A DNA stretch of 64,000 nt from contig NZ_FNSM01000001.1 in the NCBI RefSeq assembly GCF_900105415.1, forward strand, positions 1,178,001 through 1,242,000, written 5' to 3'. Source of the DNA: Streptomyces sp. TLI_105. GTDB taxonomy: Bacteria; Actinomycetota; Actinomycetes; Streptomycetales; Streptomycetaceae. The position numbers and the translations under genes are program-made. Positions 53,591 through 63,053 of this stretch are shown one piece after another (the stretch's first letter is position 1; the number at the start of each line of letters is the position of its first letter). Under the pieces are notes generated by a model. The model was not told the origin of the DNA. It saw only the letters and a list, made by a program, of their open reading frames with translations, and did not search any database.

Positions 53591-55402
53591 ATGACGGTCC
53601 TGCCTGACGACGGGCTCTCCCTGGCGTCCGAATTCCCAGACGCGCCACATGAGCAGTGGCAACACCTCGTGGCGGGTGTCCTGCGCAAGTCGGGCAAGGA
53701 GGTCTCCGGCGCCGCCGCCGAGGACGCCCTGTCCACTCTGCTGGAGGACGGCCTCGGCACCCGCCCGCTGTACACCGCGCGTGACTCCGCGCCCGACCCC
53801 GGCCTGCCCGGCTTCGCACCCTTCGTGCGCGGCGGGCGCGCCGAGGGCAACACGACCGACGGCTGGGACGTGCGCCAGCTCCACGTCACGGCCGACGGCG
53901 AAGCCGTCCTCGCCGACCTGGAGAACGGCGTCACCTCCCTCTGGCTCGGTGTCGGCGGCACCGGCATCCCGGTGTCCTCCCTCGACGGCGCCCTCGAGGG
54001 CGTCTACCTGGACCTCGCGCCCGTCGTCCTCGACGCGGGCGACGAGACGGAGGCGGCCGCCGAGCGGCTGCTGCGGCTGTACGAGGAGCGGGGCGTCGCC
54101 CCCGAGGCGGCCCGCGGCAACCTGGGGGCGGACCCGCTGGGCCACGAGGCCCGCACCGGCCGCGCGGCGTACGACCTCGCGTCCGTGACCGGGCTCGCGC
54201 GCCGCTGCGCCGACCGGTACCCGGGGCTGCGGGCCCTGACCGTGGACGCCCTGCCGTACCACGAGGCCGGCGGTTCGGCCGCGCAGGAGCTGGGCTGCTC
54301 GCTCGCGACCGGCGTCGCGTACCTGCGCGGGCTGACCGAGGCCGGACTGGACGTCACGGAGGCGTGCGGTCAGCTGGAGTTCCGCTACGCGGCCACCGCC
54401 GACCAGTTCCTGACGATCGCGAAGCTGCGCGCCGCCCGCCGTCTGTGGGCCCGCGTCGCCGAGGCCTGCGGCGCCCCGGAGGCGGGCGCGCAGCGCCAGC
54501 ACGCGGTGACCTCGCGGGTGATGATGACGCGCCGCGACCCGTGGGTGAACATGCTGCGCACGACCATCGCGACGCTCGCGGCGGGCGTGGGCGGTGCCGA
54601 CAGCGTCACCGTGCTGCCCTTCGACGACGCGCTGGGCCTGCCGGACGCGTTCTCCCGCCGGATCGCCCGCAACACCTCCAGCGTCCTCATCGAGGAGTCC
54701 CACCTGTCCCGGGTGATCGACCCGGCGGGCGGTTCCTGGTACGTGGAGCGCCTCACCGACGAACTCGCGCACGCGGCCTGGGAGTTCTTCCAGGCCATCG
54801 AGCGGGAGGGCGGCCAGGCCGCCGCGCTGCGCTCCGGCACGATCGGCGAGCGGCTCGCCGAGACCTGGACCGCGCGCAGCAGGAAGCTCGCCACCCGCCG
54901 CGAACCGATCACCGGCGTCAGCGAGTTCCCGCACCTCGCGGAGAAGCCCGTGGACCGCGCGCCCGCGCCCGAACCGCTCTCCGGCGGCCTTCCGCGCGTG
55001 CGGCGCGACGAGGCGTACGAGGCGCTGCGCGCCCGTTCCGACGCCCACCTCGCGGCGACCGGCGCCCGGCCCCGCGTCTACCTGGCGGCGCTCGGCCCGG
55101 CGGCCGCGCACTCGGCCCGGCTCGCCTTCGCCGCGAACCTCTTCCAGGCGGGCGGCATCGAGGCCGTCACCGAGGGCACGTTCGAGGAGAGCGGCGCCCG
55201 CGAGGCCTGCCTGTGCTCCAGCGACGCGCTGTACGAGGAGGGGGCGGAGGCCGCCGCCGGGGAGCTGCGCGCGGCCGGGGCCGAGCACGTCCTCCTCGCC
55301 GGGCGCCCCGGGTCGTACGCCGGTGTCGACACGTACGTCTTCGCCGGCTGCGACGCCGTCGCCCTGCTCTCCACCGCCCTCGACCGCATGGGAGTGTCCT
55401 GA
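53591..55402 (+). CDS. mutA: Methylmalonyl-CoA mutase small subunit
   Basis: 603 aa. It has the mutase TIM-barrel pattern ([62 protein letters not shown]), followed by a degenerate B12-binding-like C-terminus that lacks the DxHxxG motif, as usual for the small subunit. It pairs with MutB, and the heterodimer interconverts succinyl-CoA and methylmalonyl-CoA for propionate use and polyketide precursors. The stop overlaps the mutB start (TGATG). The ATG at 53591 is the conventional start. Confidence 0.95.
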   Translation: MTVLPDDGLSLASEFPDAPHEQWQHLVAGVLRKSGKEVSGAAAEDALSTLLEDGLGTRPLYTARDSAPDPGLPGFAPFVRGGRAEGNTTDGWDVRQLHVTADGEAVLADLENGVTSLWLGVGGTGIPVSSLDGALEGVYLDLAPVVLDAGDETEAAAERLLRLYEERGVAPEAARGNLGADPLGHEARTGRAAYDLASVTGLARRCADRYPGLRALTVDALPYHEAGGSAAQELGCSLATGVAYLRGLTEAGLDVTEACGQLEFRYAATADQFLTIAKLRAARRLWARVAEACGAPEAGAQRQHAVTSRVMMTRRDPWVNMLRTTIATLAAGVGGADSVTVLPFDDALGLPDAFSRRIARNTSSVLIEESHLSRVIDPAGGSWYVERLTDELAHAAWEFFQAIEREGGQAAALRSGTIGERLAETWTARSRKLATRREPITGVSEFPHLAEKPVDRAPAPEPLSGGLPRVRRDEAYEALRARSDAHLAATGARPRVYLAALGPAAAHSARLAFAANLFQAGGIEAVTEGTFEESGAREACLCSSDALYEEGAEAAAGELRAAGAEHVLLAGRPGSYAGVDTYVFAGCDAVALLSTALDRMGVS

Positions 55403-57576
55403 TGTCCATCCCCGATTTCTCCGGGATCGAGCTCGGGGCACAGGCCGCCGCCGGCGGTCCCGACGAGTGGCGCTCGGCCGTGAAGAAGGCGGCGGGCGGT
55501 GACGACCTGCTGTGGGAGACCCCGGAGGGCATCGCCGTCAAGCCGCTCTACACCGGGCAGGACCTGGAGGGCCTCGACTTCCTGGAGACCCTCCCGGGCA
55601 TCGCCCCGTACCTGCGCGGTCCGTACCCGACGATGTACGTCAACCAGCCCTGGACGATCCGTCAGTACGCCGGTTTCTCCACGGCCGAGGAGTCGAACGC
55701 CTTCTACCGGCGCAACCTCGCGGCCGGGCAGAAGGGCCTGTCGGTCGCCTTCGACCTGCCGACCCACCGCGGCTACGACAGCGACCACCCGCGCGTCACC
55801 GGTGACGTCGGCATGGCCGGCGTGGCCATCGACTCGATCTACGACATGCGGCAGCTGTTCGACGGCATCCCGCTGGACAAGATGTCCGTGTCGATGACGA
55901 TGAACGGCGCGGTGCTGCCGGTCCTCGCGCTGTACATCGTGGCCGCCGAGGAGCAGGGCGTACCGCCCGAGAAGCTGGCCGGGACCATCCAGAACGACAT
56001 CCTCAAGGAGTTCATGGTCCGCAACACGTACATCTACCCGCCCGGGCCGTCGATGCGGATCATCTCCGACATCTTCGCGTACACCTCGCAGCGGATGCCG
56101 CGCTACAACTCCATCTCCATCTCCGGGTACCACATCCAGGAGGCGGGCGCGACGGCCGACCTGGAGCTGGCGTACACGCTGGCGGACGGTGTGGAGTACA
56201 TCCGCGCGGGGCGTGAGGCCGGGCTCGACGTGGACGCGTTCGCGCCGCGCCTGTCGTTCTTCTGGGCGATCGGCATGAACTTCTTCATGGAGGTCGCCAA
56301 GCTGCGCGCCGCGCGGCTGCTGTGGGCGAAGCTGGTGAAGCAGTTCGACCCGCAGAACGCCAAGTCGCTGTCCCTGCGGACCCATTCGCAGACCTCCGGC
56401 TGGTCGCTGACGGCGCAGGACGTGTTCAACAACGTCACGCGGACGTGCGTGGAGGCGATGGCGGCCACCCAGGGCCACACCCAGTCGCTGCACACCAACG
56501 CCCTCGACGAGGCGCTCGCGCTGCCCACCGACTTCTCGGCGCGCATCGCGCGGAACACGCAGCTGCTCCTCCAGCAGGAGTCGGGCACCTGCCGGACGAT
56601 CGACCCGTGGGGCGGCAGCGCGTACGTCGAGAAGCTGACGTACGACCTGGCCCGCCGTGCCTGGCAGCACATCCAGGAGGTCGAGCAGGCCGGCGGCATG
56701 GCCAAGGCCATCGACGCGGGCATCCCGAAGCTGCGCGTGGAGGAGGCCGCGGCCCGCACCCAGGCCCGCATCGACTCCGGACGGCAGCCGGTGATCGGCG
56801 TCAACAAGTACCGGGTGGCGTCCGACGAGCAGATCGACGTCCTCAAGGTGGACAACTCCTCCGTCCGCGCCCAGCAGATCGCCAAGCTGCGGCGGCTGCG
56901 CGAGGAGCGCGACGAGACCGCCTGCCGGGACGCGCTCGACGCGCTCACCCGGGCCGCGGGCGGCGACGGCAACCTCCTGGAGCTCGCGGTGCGCGCGGCC
57001 CGCGCGAAGGCCACCGTCGGCGAGATCTCGGAGGCCCTGGAGAAGGTGTACGGCCGGCACGCGGCGCAGATCCGTACGATCTCCGGTGTGTACCGCAACG
57101 AGACAGGCGAGTCCCCCTCCGTGGAGCGCACCCGGGCCCTGGTCGACGCCTTCGGCGAGGCCGAAGGGCGCCGGCCGCGCATCCTGGTCGCCAAGATGGG
57201 CCAGGACGGGCACGACCGCGGCCAGAAGGTGATCTCCACCGCCTTCGCCGACCTGGGCTTCGACGTGGACGTGGGCCCGCTGTTCCAGACCCCGGCCGAG
57301 GTGGCCCGTCAGGCCGTGGAGGCGGACGTGCACATCGTCGGGGTCTCGTCGCTGGCCGCGGGGCACCTCACCCTCGTGCCGGCGCTGCGGGAGGAGCTGG
57401 CGGCGGAGGGCCGCGAGGACATCATGATCGTGGTCGGCGGTGTCATCCCCCCGCAGGACGTGGCGACGCTCCTGGAGATGGGCGCGGCGGCCGTGTTCCC
57501 GCCGGGGACGGTGATCCCGGACGCGGCCCACGACCTGGTGACCCGGCTGGCGGCCGACCTCGGGCACGACCTGTGA
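55402..57576 (+). CDS. mutB: Methylmalonyl-CoA mutase large subunit
   Basis: 724 aa. The N-terminal substrate barrel shows [20 protein letters not shown] and [18 protein letters not shown], with [20 protein letters not shown] later in the barrel. The C-terminal cobalamin domain has the DxHxxG motif as [12 protein letters not shown] near residue 600, with the His that replaces dimethylbenzimidazole, plus [12 protein letters not shown] and GGVIPPQD. It is the catalytic subunit. Coupled to mutA (TGATG) and to meaB (GTGA). Confidence 0.97.
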   Translation: MSIPDFSGIELGAQAAAGGPDEWRSAVKKAAGGDDLLWETPEGIAVKPLYTGQDLEGLDFLETLPGIAPYLRGPYPTMYVNQPWTIRQYAGFSTAEESNAFYRRNLAAGQKGLSVAFDLPTHRGYDSDHPRVTGDVGMAGVAIDSIYDMRQLFDGIPLDKMSVSMTMNGAVLPVLALYIVAAEEQGVPPEKLAGTIQNDILKEFMVRNTYIYPPGPSMRIISDIFAYTSQRMPRYNSISISGYHIQEAGATADLELAYTLADGVEYIRAGREAGLDVDAFAPRLSFFWAIGMNFFMEVAKLRAARLLWAKLVKQFDPQNAKSLSLRTHSQTSGWSLTAQDVFNNVTRTCVEAMAATQGHTQSLHTNALDEALALPTDFSARIARNTQLLLQQESGTCRTIDPWGGSAYVEKLTYDLARRAWQHIQEVEQAGGMAKAIDAGIPKLRVEEAAARTQARIDSGRQPVIGVNKYRVASDEQIDVLKVDNSSVRAQQIAKLRRLREERDETACRDALDALTRAAGGDGNLLELAVRAARAKATVGEISEALEKVYGRHAAQIRTISGVYRNETGESPSVERTRALVDAFGEAEGRRPRILVAKMGQDGHDRGQKVISTAFADLGFDVDVGPLFQTPAEVARQAVEADVHIVGVSSLAAGHLTLVPALREELAAEGREDIMIVVGGVIPPQDVATLLEMGAAAVFPPGTVIPDAAHDLVTRLAADLGHDL

Positions 57577-58556
57577 TCGGTCTCGACACGTATGTGAAGG
57601 GTGTGCTCGACGGGAAGCGGGCGGTGATCGCCCGCGCGATCACCCTCGTCGAGTCGACCCGCCCCCAGCACCGTGCGCTGGCGCAGGAGCTCCTCACGGA
57701 GCTCCTGCCGCACAGCGGCAAGGCCGTGCGGATCGGGATCAGCGGGGTTCCGGGGGTCGGGAAGTCGACCTTCATCGACGCGTTCGGGACGATGCTGACC
57801 GGGCTCGGTCACCGGGTGGCGGTGCTCGCCGTCGACCCGTCCTCGACCCGTACGGGCGGCTCCATCCTCGGCGACAAGACGCGGATGGAGCGGCTCGCCG
57901 TCGACCCGGCGGCCTTCGTCCGCCCCTCCCCCAGCGCGGGCACGCTCGGCGGCGTCGCGAAGGCGACGCGGGAGTCGATGGTCGTGATGGAGGCCGCGGG
58001 ATACGACGTGGTGCTCGTGGAGACGGTGGGCGTCGGCCAGTCCGAGACCGCCGTGGCGAACATGGTCGACTCGTTCCTGCTGCTCACCCTGGCCCGTACG
58101 GGCGATCAGCTCCAGGGCATCAAGAAGGGCGTCCTGGAGCTGGCCGACGTGGTCGCCGTCAACAAGGCGGACGGTCCGCACGAGCGCGACGCCCGCGCCG
58201 CCGCGCGTGAGCTGGCGGGCGCGCTGCGGCTGATGCACGGCGCCGACGCCGTCTGGACGCCGCCGGTCCTCAGCTGCAGCGCGCGGGAGTCGGCGGGCCT
58301 CGACGAGGTCTGGGAGCGGCTGCGGCAGCACCGCTTGCTCCTCGACTCGACGGGCCGTCTCACGGCCAAGCGCCAGGACCAGCAGGTCGACTGGGCCTGG
58401 TCGATGGTCCGCGACGAGCTGCTGCGGCGGCTGCACACCGACCCGGCGGTCCAGGAGGTCACGCCCGCGCTCGAGCGGCGGGTCAGGGACGGCGAACTGA
58501 CGGCGACCCTGGCCGCCGAGGAGATCCTGAAGGCCTTCGGGGAGCGCCGGGGCTGA
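57573..58556 (+). CDS. meaB: MeaB-type GTPase chaperone of methylmalonyl-CoA mutase
   Basis: 327 aa G3E-family GTPase. Walker A is [13 protein letters not shown] at about residues 56-68, then [22 protein letters not shown], switch region [16 protein letters not shown], and the guanine-specificity motif as NKADGP. It protects the mutase and gates loading of adenosylcobalamin. The GTG overlaps the mutB stop (GTGA), so the three genes are one coupled unit. A terminator follows at 58582-58614. Confidence 0.95.
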   Translation: MIGLDTYVKGVLDGKRAVIARAITLVESTRPQHRALAQELLTELLPHSGKAVRIGISGVPGVGKSTFIDAFGTMLTGLGHRVAVLAVDPSSTRTGGSILGDKTRMERLAVDPAAFVRPSPSAGTLGGVAKATRESMVVMEAAGYDVVLVETVGVGQSETAVANMVDSFLLLTLARTGDQLQGIKKGVLELADVVAVNKADGPHERDARAAARELAGALRLMHGADAVWTPPVLSCSARESAGLDEVWERLRQHRLLLDSTGRLTAKRQDQQVDWAWSMVRDELLRRLHTDPAVQEVTPALERRVRDGELTATLAAEEILKAFGERRG

Positions 58557-58581
58557 GGCGCCGGGACGGCGCGACGGGTAC

Positions 58582-58614
58582 GGACGCCTGGACGGGGTCT
58601 CCCGTCAGGCGTCC
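58582..58614. terminator. Terminator between meaB and the MarR gene
   Basis: GGACGCCTG (58582-58590) pairs with CAGGCGTCC, then a single bulged G, then ACGGG with CCCGT around a 4-base loop: a 14-bp stem followed by TTCTCC. It lies between convergent genes. Confidence 0.85.
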
Positions 58615-58630
58615 TTCTCCGTTCCCGGGC

Positions 58631-59068
58631 TCAGGCGTGCTCCATGCCCGGGCGCAGCCGCGCGAGCAGGGCGTACAGGGTGGCGCTGTCCTCCGCGCCG
58701 AGCGTGTCGAGGGCGCCGTGGGTCGCCTGCATCTCCTCGCGGACCCGCCGGATGACGTCCCGGCCCTCGTCGGTCGCCACGACGTTCTTGACGCGCCGGT
58801 CGGAGGCGTCGGCCTCGCGGCGCACGAGACCGCGCCCTTCCAGGCGGTCCACGATCCCGGTGACGTTCGAGGCGTCGCAGACCAGCAGCGTGGCGAGGGC
58901 GCGCATCGGCAGCGGCCCGTTGAGCTGGGCGAGCACCTTGGCCTGGGTGGAGGTCAGTCCGTGGTGGGCGGCGGCCGCGGCGAAGTCGCGCCACTGGGCC
59001 GTGCCGATGGCGGCGAGGAGCTCAAGCAGCTGGAGCTTGGTGGGCGTCTCGGGGGTCGTCGCGCTCAT
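58631..59068 (-). CDS. MarR-family transcriptional regulator
   Basis: 145 aa winged-helix protein. The recognition region is PMRALATLLVCDASNVTGIVDRLEGRG followed by the wing VRREADASDRRVKNVVATDEG, flanked by dimerisation helices. It is divergent from a drug-exporter-type MFS gene, the classic MarR arrangement in which the regulator represses the pump and itself until a ligand binds. Four CTTGA-n5-TCAAG-like sites fill the intergenic region. The start at 59068 has only a weak ribosome-binding site. Confidence 0.92.
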   Translation of the reverse strand: MSATTPETPTKLQLLELLAAIGTAQWRDFAAAAAHHGLTSTQAKVLAQLNGPLPMRALATLLVCDASNVTGIVDRLEGRGLVRREADASDRRVKNVVATDEGRDVIRRVREEMQATHGALDTLGAEDSATLYALLARLRPGMEHA

Positions 59069-59089
59069 GCTGGGAGCGTACTCACGATC

Positions 59090-59187
59090 CTTGACATTAT
59101 CAATTGTTTACTTAAGAGCCTCAAGCATTTACTTGACCTCCTCAAGCATCGGGGCCTACCTTCGTCGTATTACTTGAGGACATCAAA
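59090..59187. promoter_or_regulatory. Four-site MarR operator array with divergent promoters
   Basis: Sites follow CTTGA-n5-TCAAG: 59090-59104 (CTTGA/TCAAT), 59111-59125 (CTTAA/TCAAG), 59132-59146 (CTTGA/TCAAG) and 59173-59187 (CTTGA/TCAAA). The first three are spaced exactly 21 bp and the last 41 bp. A marR promoter is visible on the - strand (-35 TTGAGG at 59124-59119, 17 bases, -10 GATAAT at 59101-59096) and an MFS promoter on the + strand (-35 TTGACC at 59133-59138, 18 bases, TACCTT at 59157-59162). Sites 1-2 cover the former, sites 3-4 the latter. Confidence 0.8.
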
Positions 59188-59224
59188 GATCTACGACGTG
59201 AAGCACCGAGAAGGCCACCCACAC

Positions 59225-60712
59225 ATGAGTCACGAGACCACCCCGCCCGCCGCCGACCCCCGGCGCGAGACGCTCGTCGTCTTCGCGCTGAGCCTCGCCG
59301 CCATGGTCGTGTCGATGATGCAGACCCTGCCGGTCCCGATCCTCGGCCTCATCCGCGCCGACCTCGGCACCTCGGCCGCCAACGTCAGCTGGGTGACCAC
59401 CGCCACGCTGCTCTCCGCCGCCGTCTTCACCCCGCTGCTCGGCCGCTTCGGCGACCAGCACGGCAAGAAGCCCACCCTGGTCGCCGTCCTCGGCGTCATG
59501 GTCGCCGGCTCCGTGGTCGCGGCCCTGGCGACCTCGCTCCCCCTGCTGATCCTCGGCCGCGTCCTCCAGGGCGCCGCCACCGCGATCTTCCCGCTGGCCC
59601 TGTCCGTGCTGCGCGAGGAGGTCCGCCCGCAGAAGCTGCCCGGCGCGATGTCCCTCGTCAGCGGCACCCTGGCCTTCGGCAGCGGCCTCGCCCTCGTCGC
59701 CACCGGCCTGCTCACCTCCGGCTCCGACGCCGACTACCGCAGCGCCTTCTGGATGGCCACGGGCTTCGCCGCGATCGCCCTGCTCGCGGTCGTGTTCCTG
59801 GTCCCCGCCACCCGCCACAAGACCGGCGGCCGCACCGACTTCCTCGGCGCGCTCACCCTCGGCGCCACCCTGCTGCTGCTCCTGCTGCCGATCTCGCAGG
59901 GCCACGAGTGGGGCTGGACCTCCGGCCGCACCCTCGGCAGCTTCGCCGGCGCGGCCGTCATGACCGCCGTCTGGGTCCTCACCGAGCTCAAGGTCCGCGA
60001 GCCCCTCGTCGACATGCGGATGTTCGTGCACCGGCCGGTGCTCATGGCCAACCTGGCCGGCATCCTCGTCGGCTTCGGCATGTTCGCGAACTTCCTGGGC
60101 GTCTCGTACCTCGTCCAGATGCCCGAGGCCCTCACCGGCTACGGCTTCGGCGCGTCCATCCTGCGGGCCTCCGTCGAGTTCCTGCTGCCCGGCGCGATCG
60201 TCTCCCTGCTCGCCTCGCCGATCGGCGGCCGGCTCGTCCGCCACCGCGGCCCGCGCACCGCGCTCACCCTGGCCGCCGTCCTCGGCGCCGTGGGCTTCGG
60301 CTGGCTCGCCCTCGACCACGGCCACACCGCCTCGGTGATCGGCGCCGGCGTGATCGTCGGCGCGGCCGTCAGCTTCGGCTACGCGGCCATGCCCGCCGTC
60401 ATCATGGCGAGCGTCCCGCACCACCAGAGCGGCATCGCCAACGGCATCAACTCCATCTCCCGCTCCACCGGCAGCGCGATCGGCAGCGCCGTGGTCACCA
60501 CGATCCTGGCGTCGAAGACGATCGAGCACCTGCCCGCCGGCGTCCCGGCCCTGCCCGCCGAGTCCGGCTTCACCCTCACCTTCGGGATCGGCGCCGTCGC
60601 CTTCGCGCTCGTCGCCGTCATCGCCCGCCTCGGCCTGCGGGCCGGTCAGGCGCCCCGTACCGAGCGGGTGAGCGCCCCGGCCGCCGAGAAGGAGAAGGCA
60701 GCCGCGGCATGA
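59225..60712 (+). CDS. MFS multidrug-type efflux transporter (DHA2-like, 14 TM)
   Basis: 495 aa with about 14 membrane helices. Motif A appears as LGRFGDQHGKKPTLV after helix 2, and the motif C-like region is LVSGTLAFGSGLALVATGLL. Size and helix number fit the DHA2/EmrB-QacA group of proton-driven drug exporters. GAGAAGG lies ten bases before the ATG. Expression is probably controlled by the divergent MarR protein through the operator array. Substrate unknown. A perfect hairpin terminator follows. Confidence 0.92.
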   Translation: MSHETTPPAADPRRETLVVFALSLAAMVVSMMQTLPVPILGLIRADLGTSAANVSWVTTATLLSAAVFTPLLGRFGDQHGKKPTLVAVLGVMVAGSVVAALATSLPLLILGRVLQGAATAIFPLALSVLREEVRPQKLPGAMSLVSGTLAFGSGLALVATGLLTSGSDADYRSAFWMATGFAAIALLAVVFLVPATRHKTGGRTDFLGALTLGATLLLLLLPISQGHEWGWTSGRTLGSFAGAAVMTAVWVLTELKVREPLVDMRMFVHRPVLMANLAGILVGFGMFANFLGVSYLVQMPEALTGYGFGASILRASVEFLLPGAIVSLLASPIGGRLVRHRGPRTALTLAAVLGAVGFGWLALDHGHTASVIGAGVIVGAAVSFGYAAMPAVIMASVPHHQSGIANGINSISRSTGSAIGSAVVTTILASKTIEHLPAGVPALPAESGFTLTFGIGAVAFALVAVIARLGLRAGQAPRTERVSAPAAEKEKAAAA

Positions 60713-60715
60713 CGA

Positions 60716-60751
60716 GGGGGACGGGCCCGTCGGACGACGGGCCCGTCCCCC
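60716..60751. terminator. Bidirectional terminator between the MFS gene and the 2-MIB operon
   Basis: A 16-bp perfect stem (GGGGGACGGGCCCGTC at 60716-60731 with 60736-60751) and a 4-base loop, between convergent genes. Confidence 0.92.
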
Positions 60752-60771
60752 CTTCTCGTACCGACGTCGGG

Positions 60772-61656
60772 TCAGACGCGGTCGGCGGCGATCAGGACGT
60801 ACTGGAAGGAGCCGTCCTTGTACGACTCGATGAACGCCTCCTCGATGCCGGTGACCAGCGAGGACGTGGCCCGCAGCTCCCAGTAGGGGAGGGTGTCCGG
60901 CGTGAGGTCGATGACGGCCTGCGGGACGAGCCGGTTGTCGGCCATCGCGCGCAGGTACTCACGGCGGGAGTGGATGTTGCACTCGAAGTGCGCGTTGATC
61001 TGGGAGACCCACTTCGAGGGCTGGCCGTACTTCGGGTTCCAGCAGCCGGTGATGGTCACGTAGCGGCCGCCGACCTTGAGGAACCGGGAGTGCTCGGCGA
61101 ACAGGTCGTCCAGGTCGACGTACATGCTCGACTCGTTGTTCCACGAGGCGGCGATGCTGCCCTTCTCGAAGGGGGTGTCGAGCATGTTGCAGACCTGGGC
61201 GTGGACGTGGTCCTCGATGCCCAGCTCCTTGGCCCGCTGGTTGCCGAACTCGGCCTGCGTGGAGGAGAGGGTGACGCCCTCGACCTTGCAGCCGAAGCGC
61301 TGGTGGGCCATGACGCTCGAACCGCCGCGGCCGCAGCCCGCGTCGACGAGGGTGTCCTCGCGGCCGATGGGGCCCAGGTGGTCCAGGAGGAGCTCGGCCT
61401 GCGCCGACTCCAGGCGGTGCAGCTCGGTGATCAGCTTCTTCTCGTACTCGCTGTCCTCGACGTCCCCGAGGGCGGCGTGGTCGACGGCGCCGATGCCGTA
61501 GTGGTGGTGGTACAGCCCGTCGACATCACCGAGGCGCAGGTTCACGGGCCTCGCCTCGGTGTTCCAGTAACGGGCGATGTCTCCCTGGTACGGCGTCGCC
61601 GGGCCGGGGACGAACGCGGAGGTGCCGTTGACGGTGGGGAGCTCGGTGTTGGTCAC
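60772..61656 (-). CDS. Geranyl diphosphate 2-C-methyltransferase
   Basis: 294 aa SAM-dependent methyltransferase. Motif I is LVDAGCGRGGSS (about 103-114), with GVTLSSTQAEFGN and NNESSMYVDLDDLF following, and the N-terminal NGLYHHHYG-like segment (DGLYHHHYGIG) typical of the geranyl diphosphate enzyme. It adds a methyl group at C2 of geranyl diphosphate to give the C11 precursor of 2-methylisoborneol. The GTG start is 14 bases after the stop of the terpene cyclase gene, so both are on one transcript with the shell gene. The identification is strengthened by this conserved three-gene order. Confidence 0.94.
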   Translation of the reverse strand: MTNTELPTVNGTSAFVPGPATPYQGDIARYWNTEARPVNLRLGDVDGLYHHHYGIGAVDHAALGDVEDSEYEKKLITELHRLESAQAELLLDHLGPIGREDTLVDAGCGRGGSSVMAHQRFGCKVEGVTLSSTQAEFGNQRAKELGIEDHVHAQVCNMLDTPFEKGSIAASWNNESSMYVDLDDLFAEHSRFLKVGGRYVTITGCWNPKYGQPSKWVSQINAHFECNIHSRREYLRAMADNRLVPQAVIDLTPDTLPYWELRATSSLVTGIEEAFIESYKDGSFQYVLIAADRV

Positions 61657-61670
61657 AGATGAATCCGTTC

Positions 61671-62957
61671 TTACCAGAAATCGGGCAGGCTGTAGCGGTA
61701 CGTATTGGTCTGGTGCCAGTAGTGGTTGCCGTCCACCCACACGGCCACCCCCTTCAGGAAGCGGAGCACGCTCGGGACGGGGCAGGCGGCGGCCAGTTCG
61801 GCGGACGCGGCCTCGAAGTCGCGCATGAGGTCGTTGTGGACCTCCACCGCCTTCAGGTACGCGTCCTTCTCCGAGAGGGACTCCCGGTCGGCCAGCACCA
61901 CGGGCAGGTTCATGTGCCGTCCGGGGCTGGCGAGTTCCTTGGTGTACGAGTACAGGTCGTTGACGATGGTGCTGGCGTTGCCGGCGAGGGCCAGGACCCG
62001 TTGCATGGCCGGCTGGGCGTGCAGGTCGGCGGGGAGTTCGTAGCCGCCGACGGTGTCGGTGATGGTGGGGCAGGGGCGGAAGTTGTTGAACTGCCGCATC
62101 GCCAGGTACTCCCACACCTCCGGCACGTGGTTCGTCTCGTCCCACGCGGCCTCGGCGAGATAGCCCATGTGCAGCCGGGCCATGTCGTGCCGGAACCGGT
62201 CGGCCTGGGAGGGCGTCGCCAGTCGGACGAAGTACTCCATGGCGGAGCGGTAGGAGCGCCGGGGCGCGTCCGCGTGGAGGGACTCGGCCCACACCGGCTG
62301 GTACTCCGCCGTCGAGTGCAGCGGGTCCAGGGCGGTGTGCGCGAGGAGGAGGCGTCCCCCCAGGCCGATGGGCGAGCCGCCGAGGTCCTCGCAGTAGCAG
62401 TCGTCGACGGCGTTCTCGGCGACCATCAGCCGGGCGGCGACCATGAGGTGCTCGATGGTCGGGGCGTCCGGGTGGCAGGCCACCATGTAGCGCCCGACGT
62501 GGAACCCGTCGAAGTCGCCCTCCCAGTCCTCGGGGTAGAGCTGGATCTCGTCGAGCGCCCAGGACTTGATGCGGAGGCTGACCTCCTCCACGCGCACCGG
62601 GTCCGGCTCGGGCACCGGGTGCCAGTAGAGGCCCGGGATGATCAGGGCGTCCGCCGGCGCCGCGGCTGGGGGCGCCGGGGATGCCGCGTGAGGGAGCTCC
62701 TCGCGCGGGACCAGGGACAGGCTCGCCGTGCCCAGGCCGGTGGGACCGCCCAGGACCCGCGCCACGTCGGGCCGGGCGGCGGCCGGTTCGGCCGAGGGCG
62801 CCGTGGTGGGGACGTGGGTGGGGGCGGCCTGCGGGTGGGCGAGGCCGAGGGCCTCGGCCTCGGCACGGGCCGCGGCGGCGGCGAGGACGTGGGTCCCGAA
62901 GTGGGCCGCGGCGCCGGGCAGGCTGGACTGCAGAGGGGAAAGCCCGGGATCGGGCAT
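61671..62957 (-). CDS. 2-methylisoborneol synthase (class I terpene cyclase)
   Basis: 428 aa. AAGGAGT precedes the ATG. Residues 1-105 are Ala/Pro-rich and predicted disordered; in this family the disordered N-terminus is the cargo-loading segment for the encapsulin shell. The cyclase domain follows, with the Asp-rich metal motif DDCYCED at 185-191 and the NSE motif NDLYSYTKE at 333-341. It cyclises 2-methylgeranyl diphosphate to 2-methylisoborneol. The C-terminus ends at LPDFW. It lies between the shell gene (96-base gap) and the methyltransferase (14-base gap). Confidence 0.95.
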   Translation of the reverse strand: MPDPGLSPLQSSLPGAAAHFGTHVLAAAAARAEAEALGLAHPQAAPTHVPTTAPSAEPAAARPDVARVLGGPTGLGTASLSLVPREELPHAASPAPPAAAPADALIIPGLYWHPVPEPDPVRVEEVSLRIKSWALDEIQLYPEDWEGDFDGFHVGRYMVACHPDAPTIEHLMVAARLMVAENAVDDCYCEDLGGSPIGLGGRLLLAHTALDPLHSTAEYQPVWAESLHADAPRRSYRSAMEYFVRLATPSQADRFRHDMARLHMGYLAEAAWDETNHVPEVWEYLAMRQFNNFRPCPTITDTVGGYELPADLHAQPAMQRVLALAGNASTIVNDLYSYTKELASPGRHMNLPVVLADRESLSEKDAYLKAVEVHNDLMRDFEAASAELAAACPVPSVLRFLKGVAVWVDGNHYWHQTNTYRYSLPDFW

Positions 62958-63053
62958 CCGTGACTCCTTGGGAAGAGGGGTGGGCCGTCCCGGATTCCGG
63001 GCACGCCGGCCCGGCCCGGAGGGTCCGGGTGGTGGTGGCCTGCGGGGAGGGGA

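Noticed and set aside
50303..55441. A 1712-residue open frame on the - strand
   Set aside because: Only the MMPL part (50303-52585) has protein-like composition; the remainder is antisense to the methyltransferase and mutA genes.
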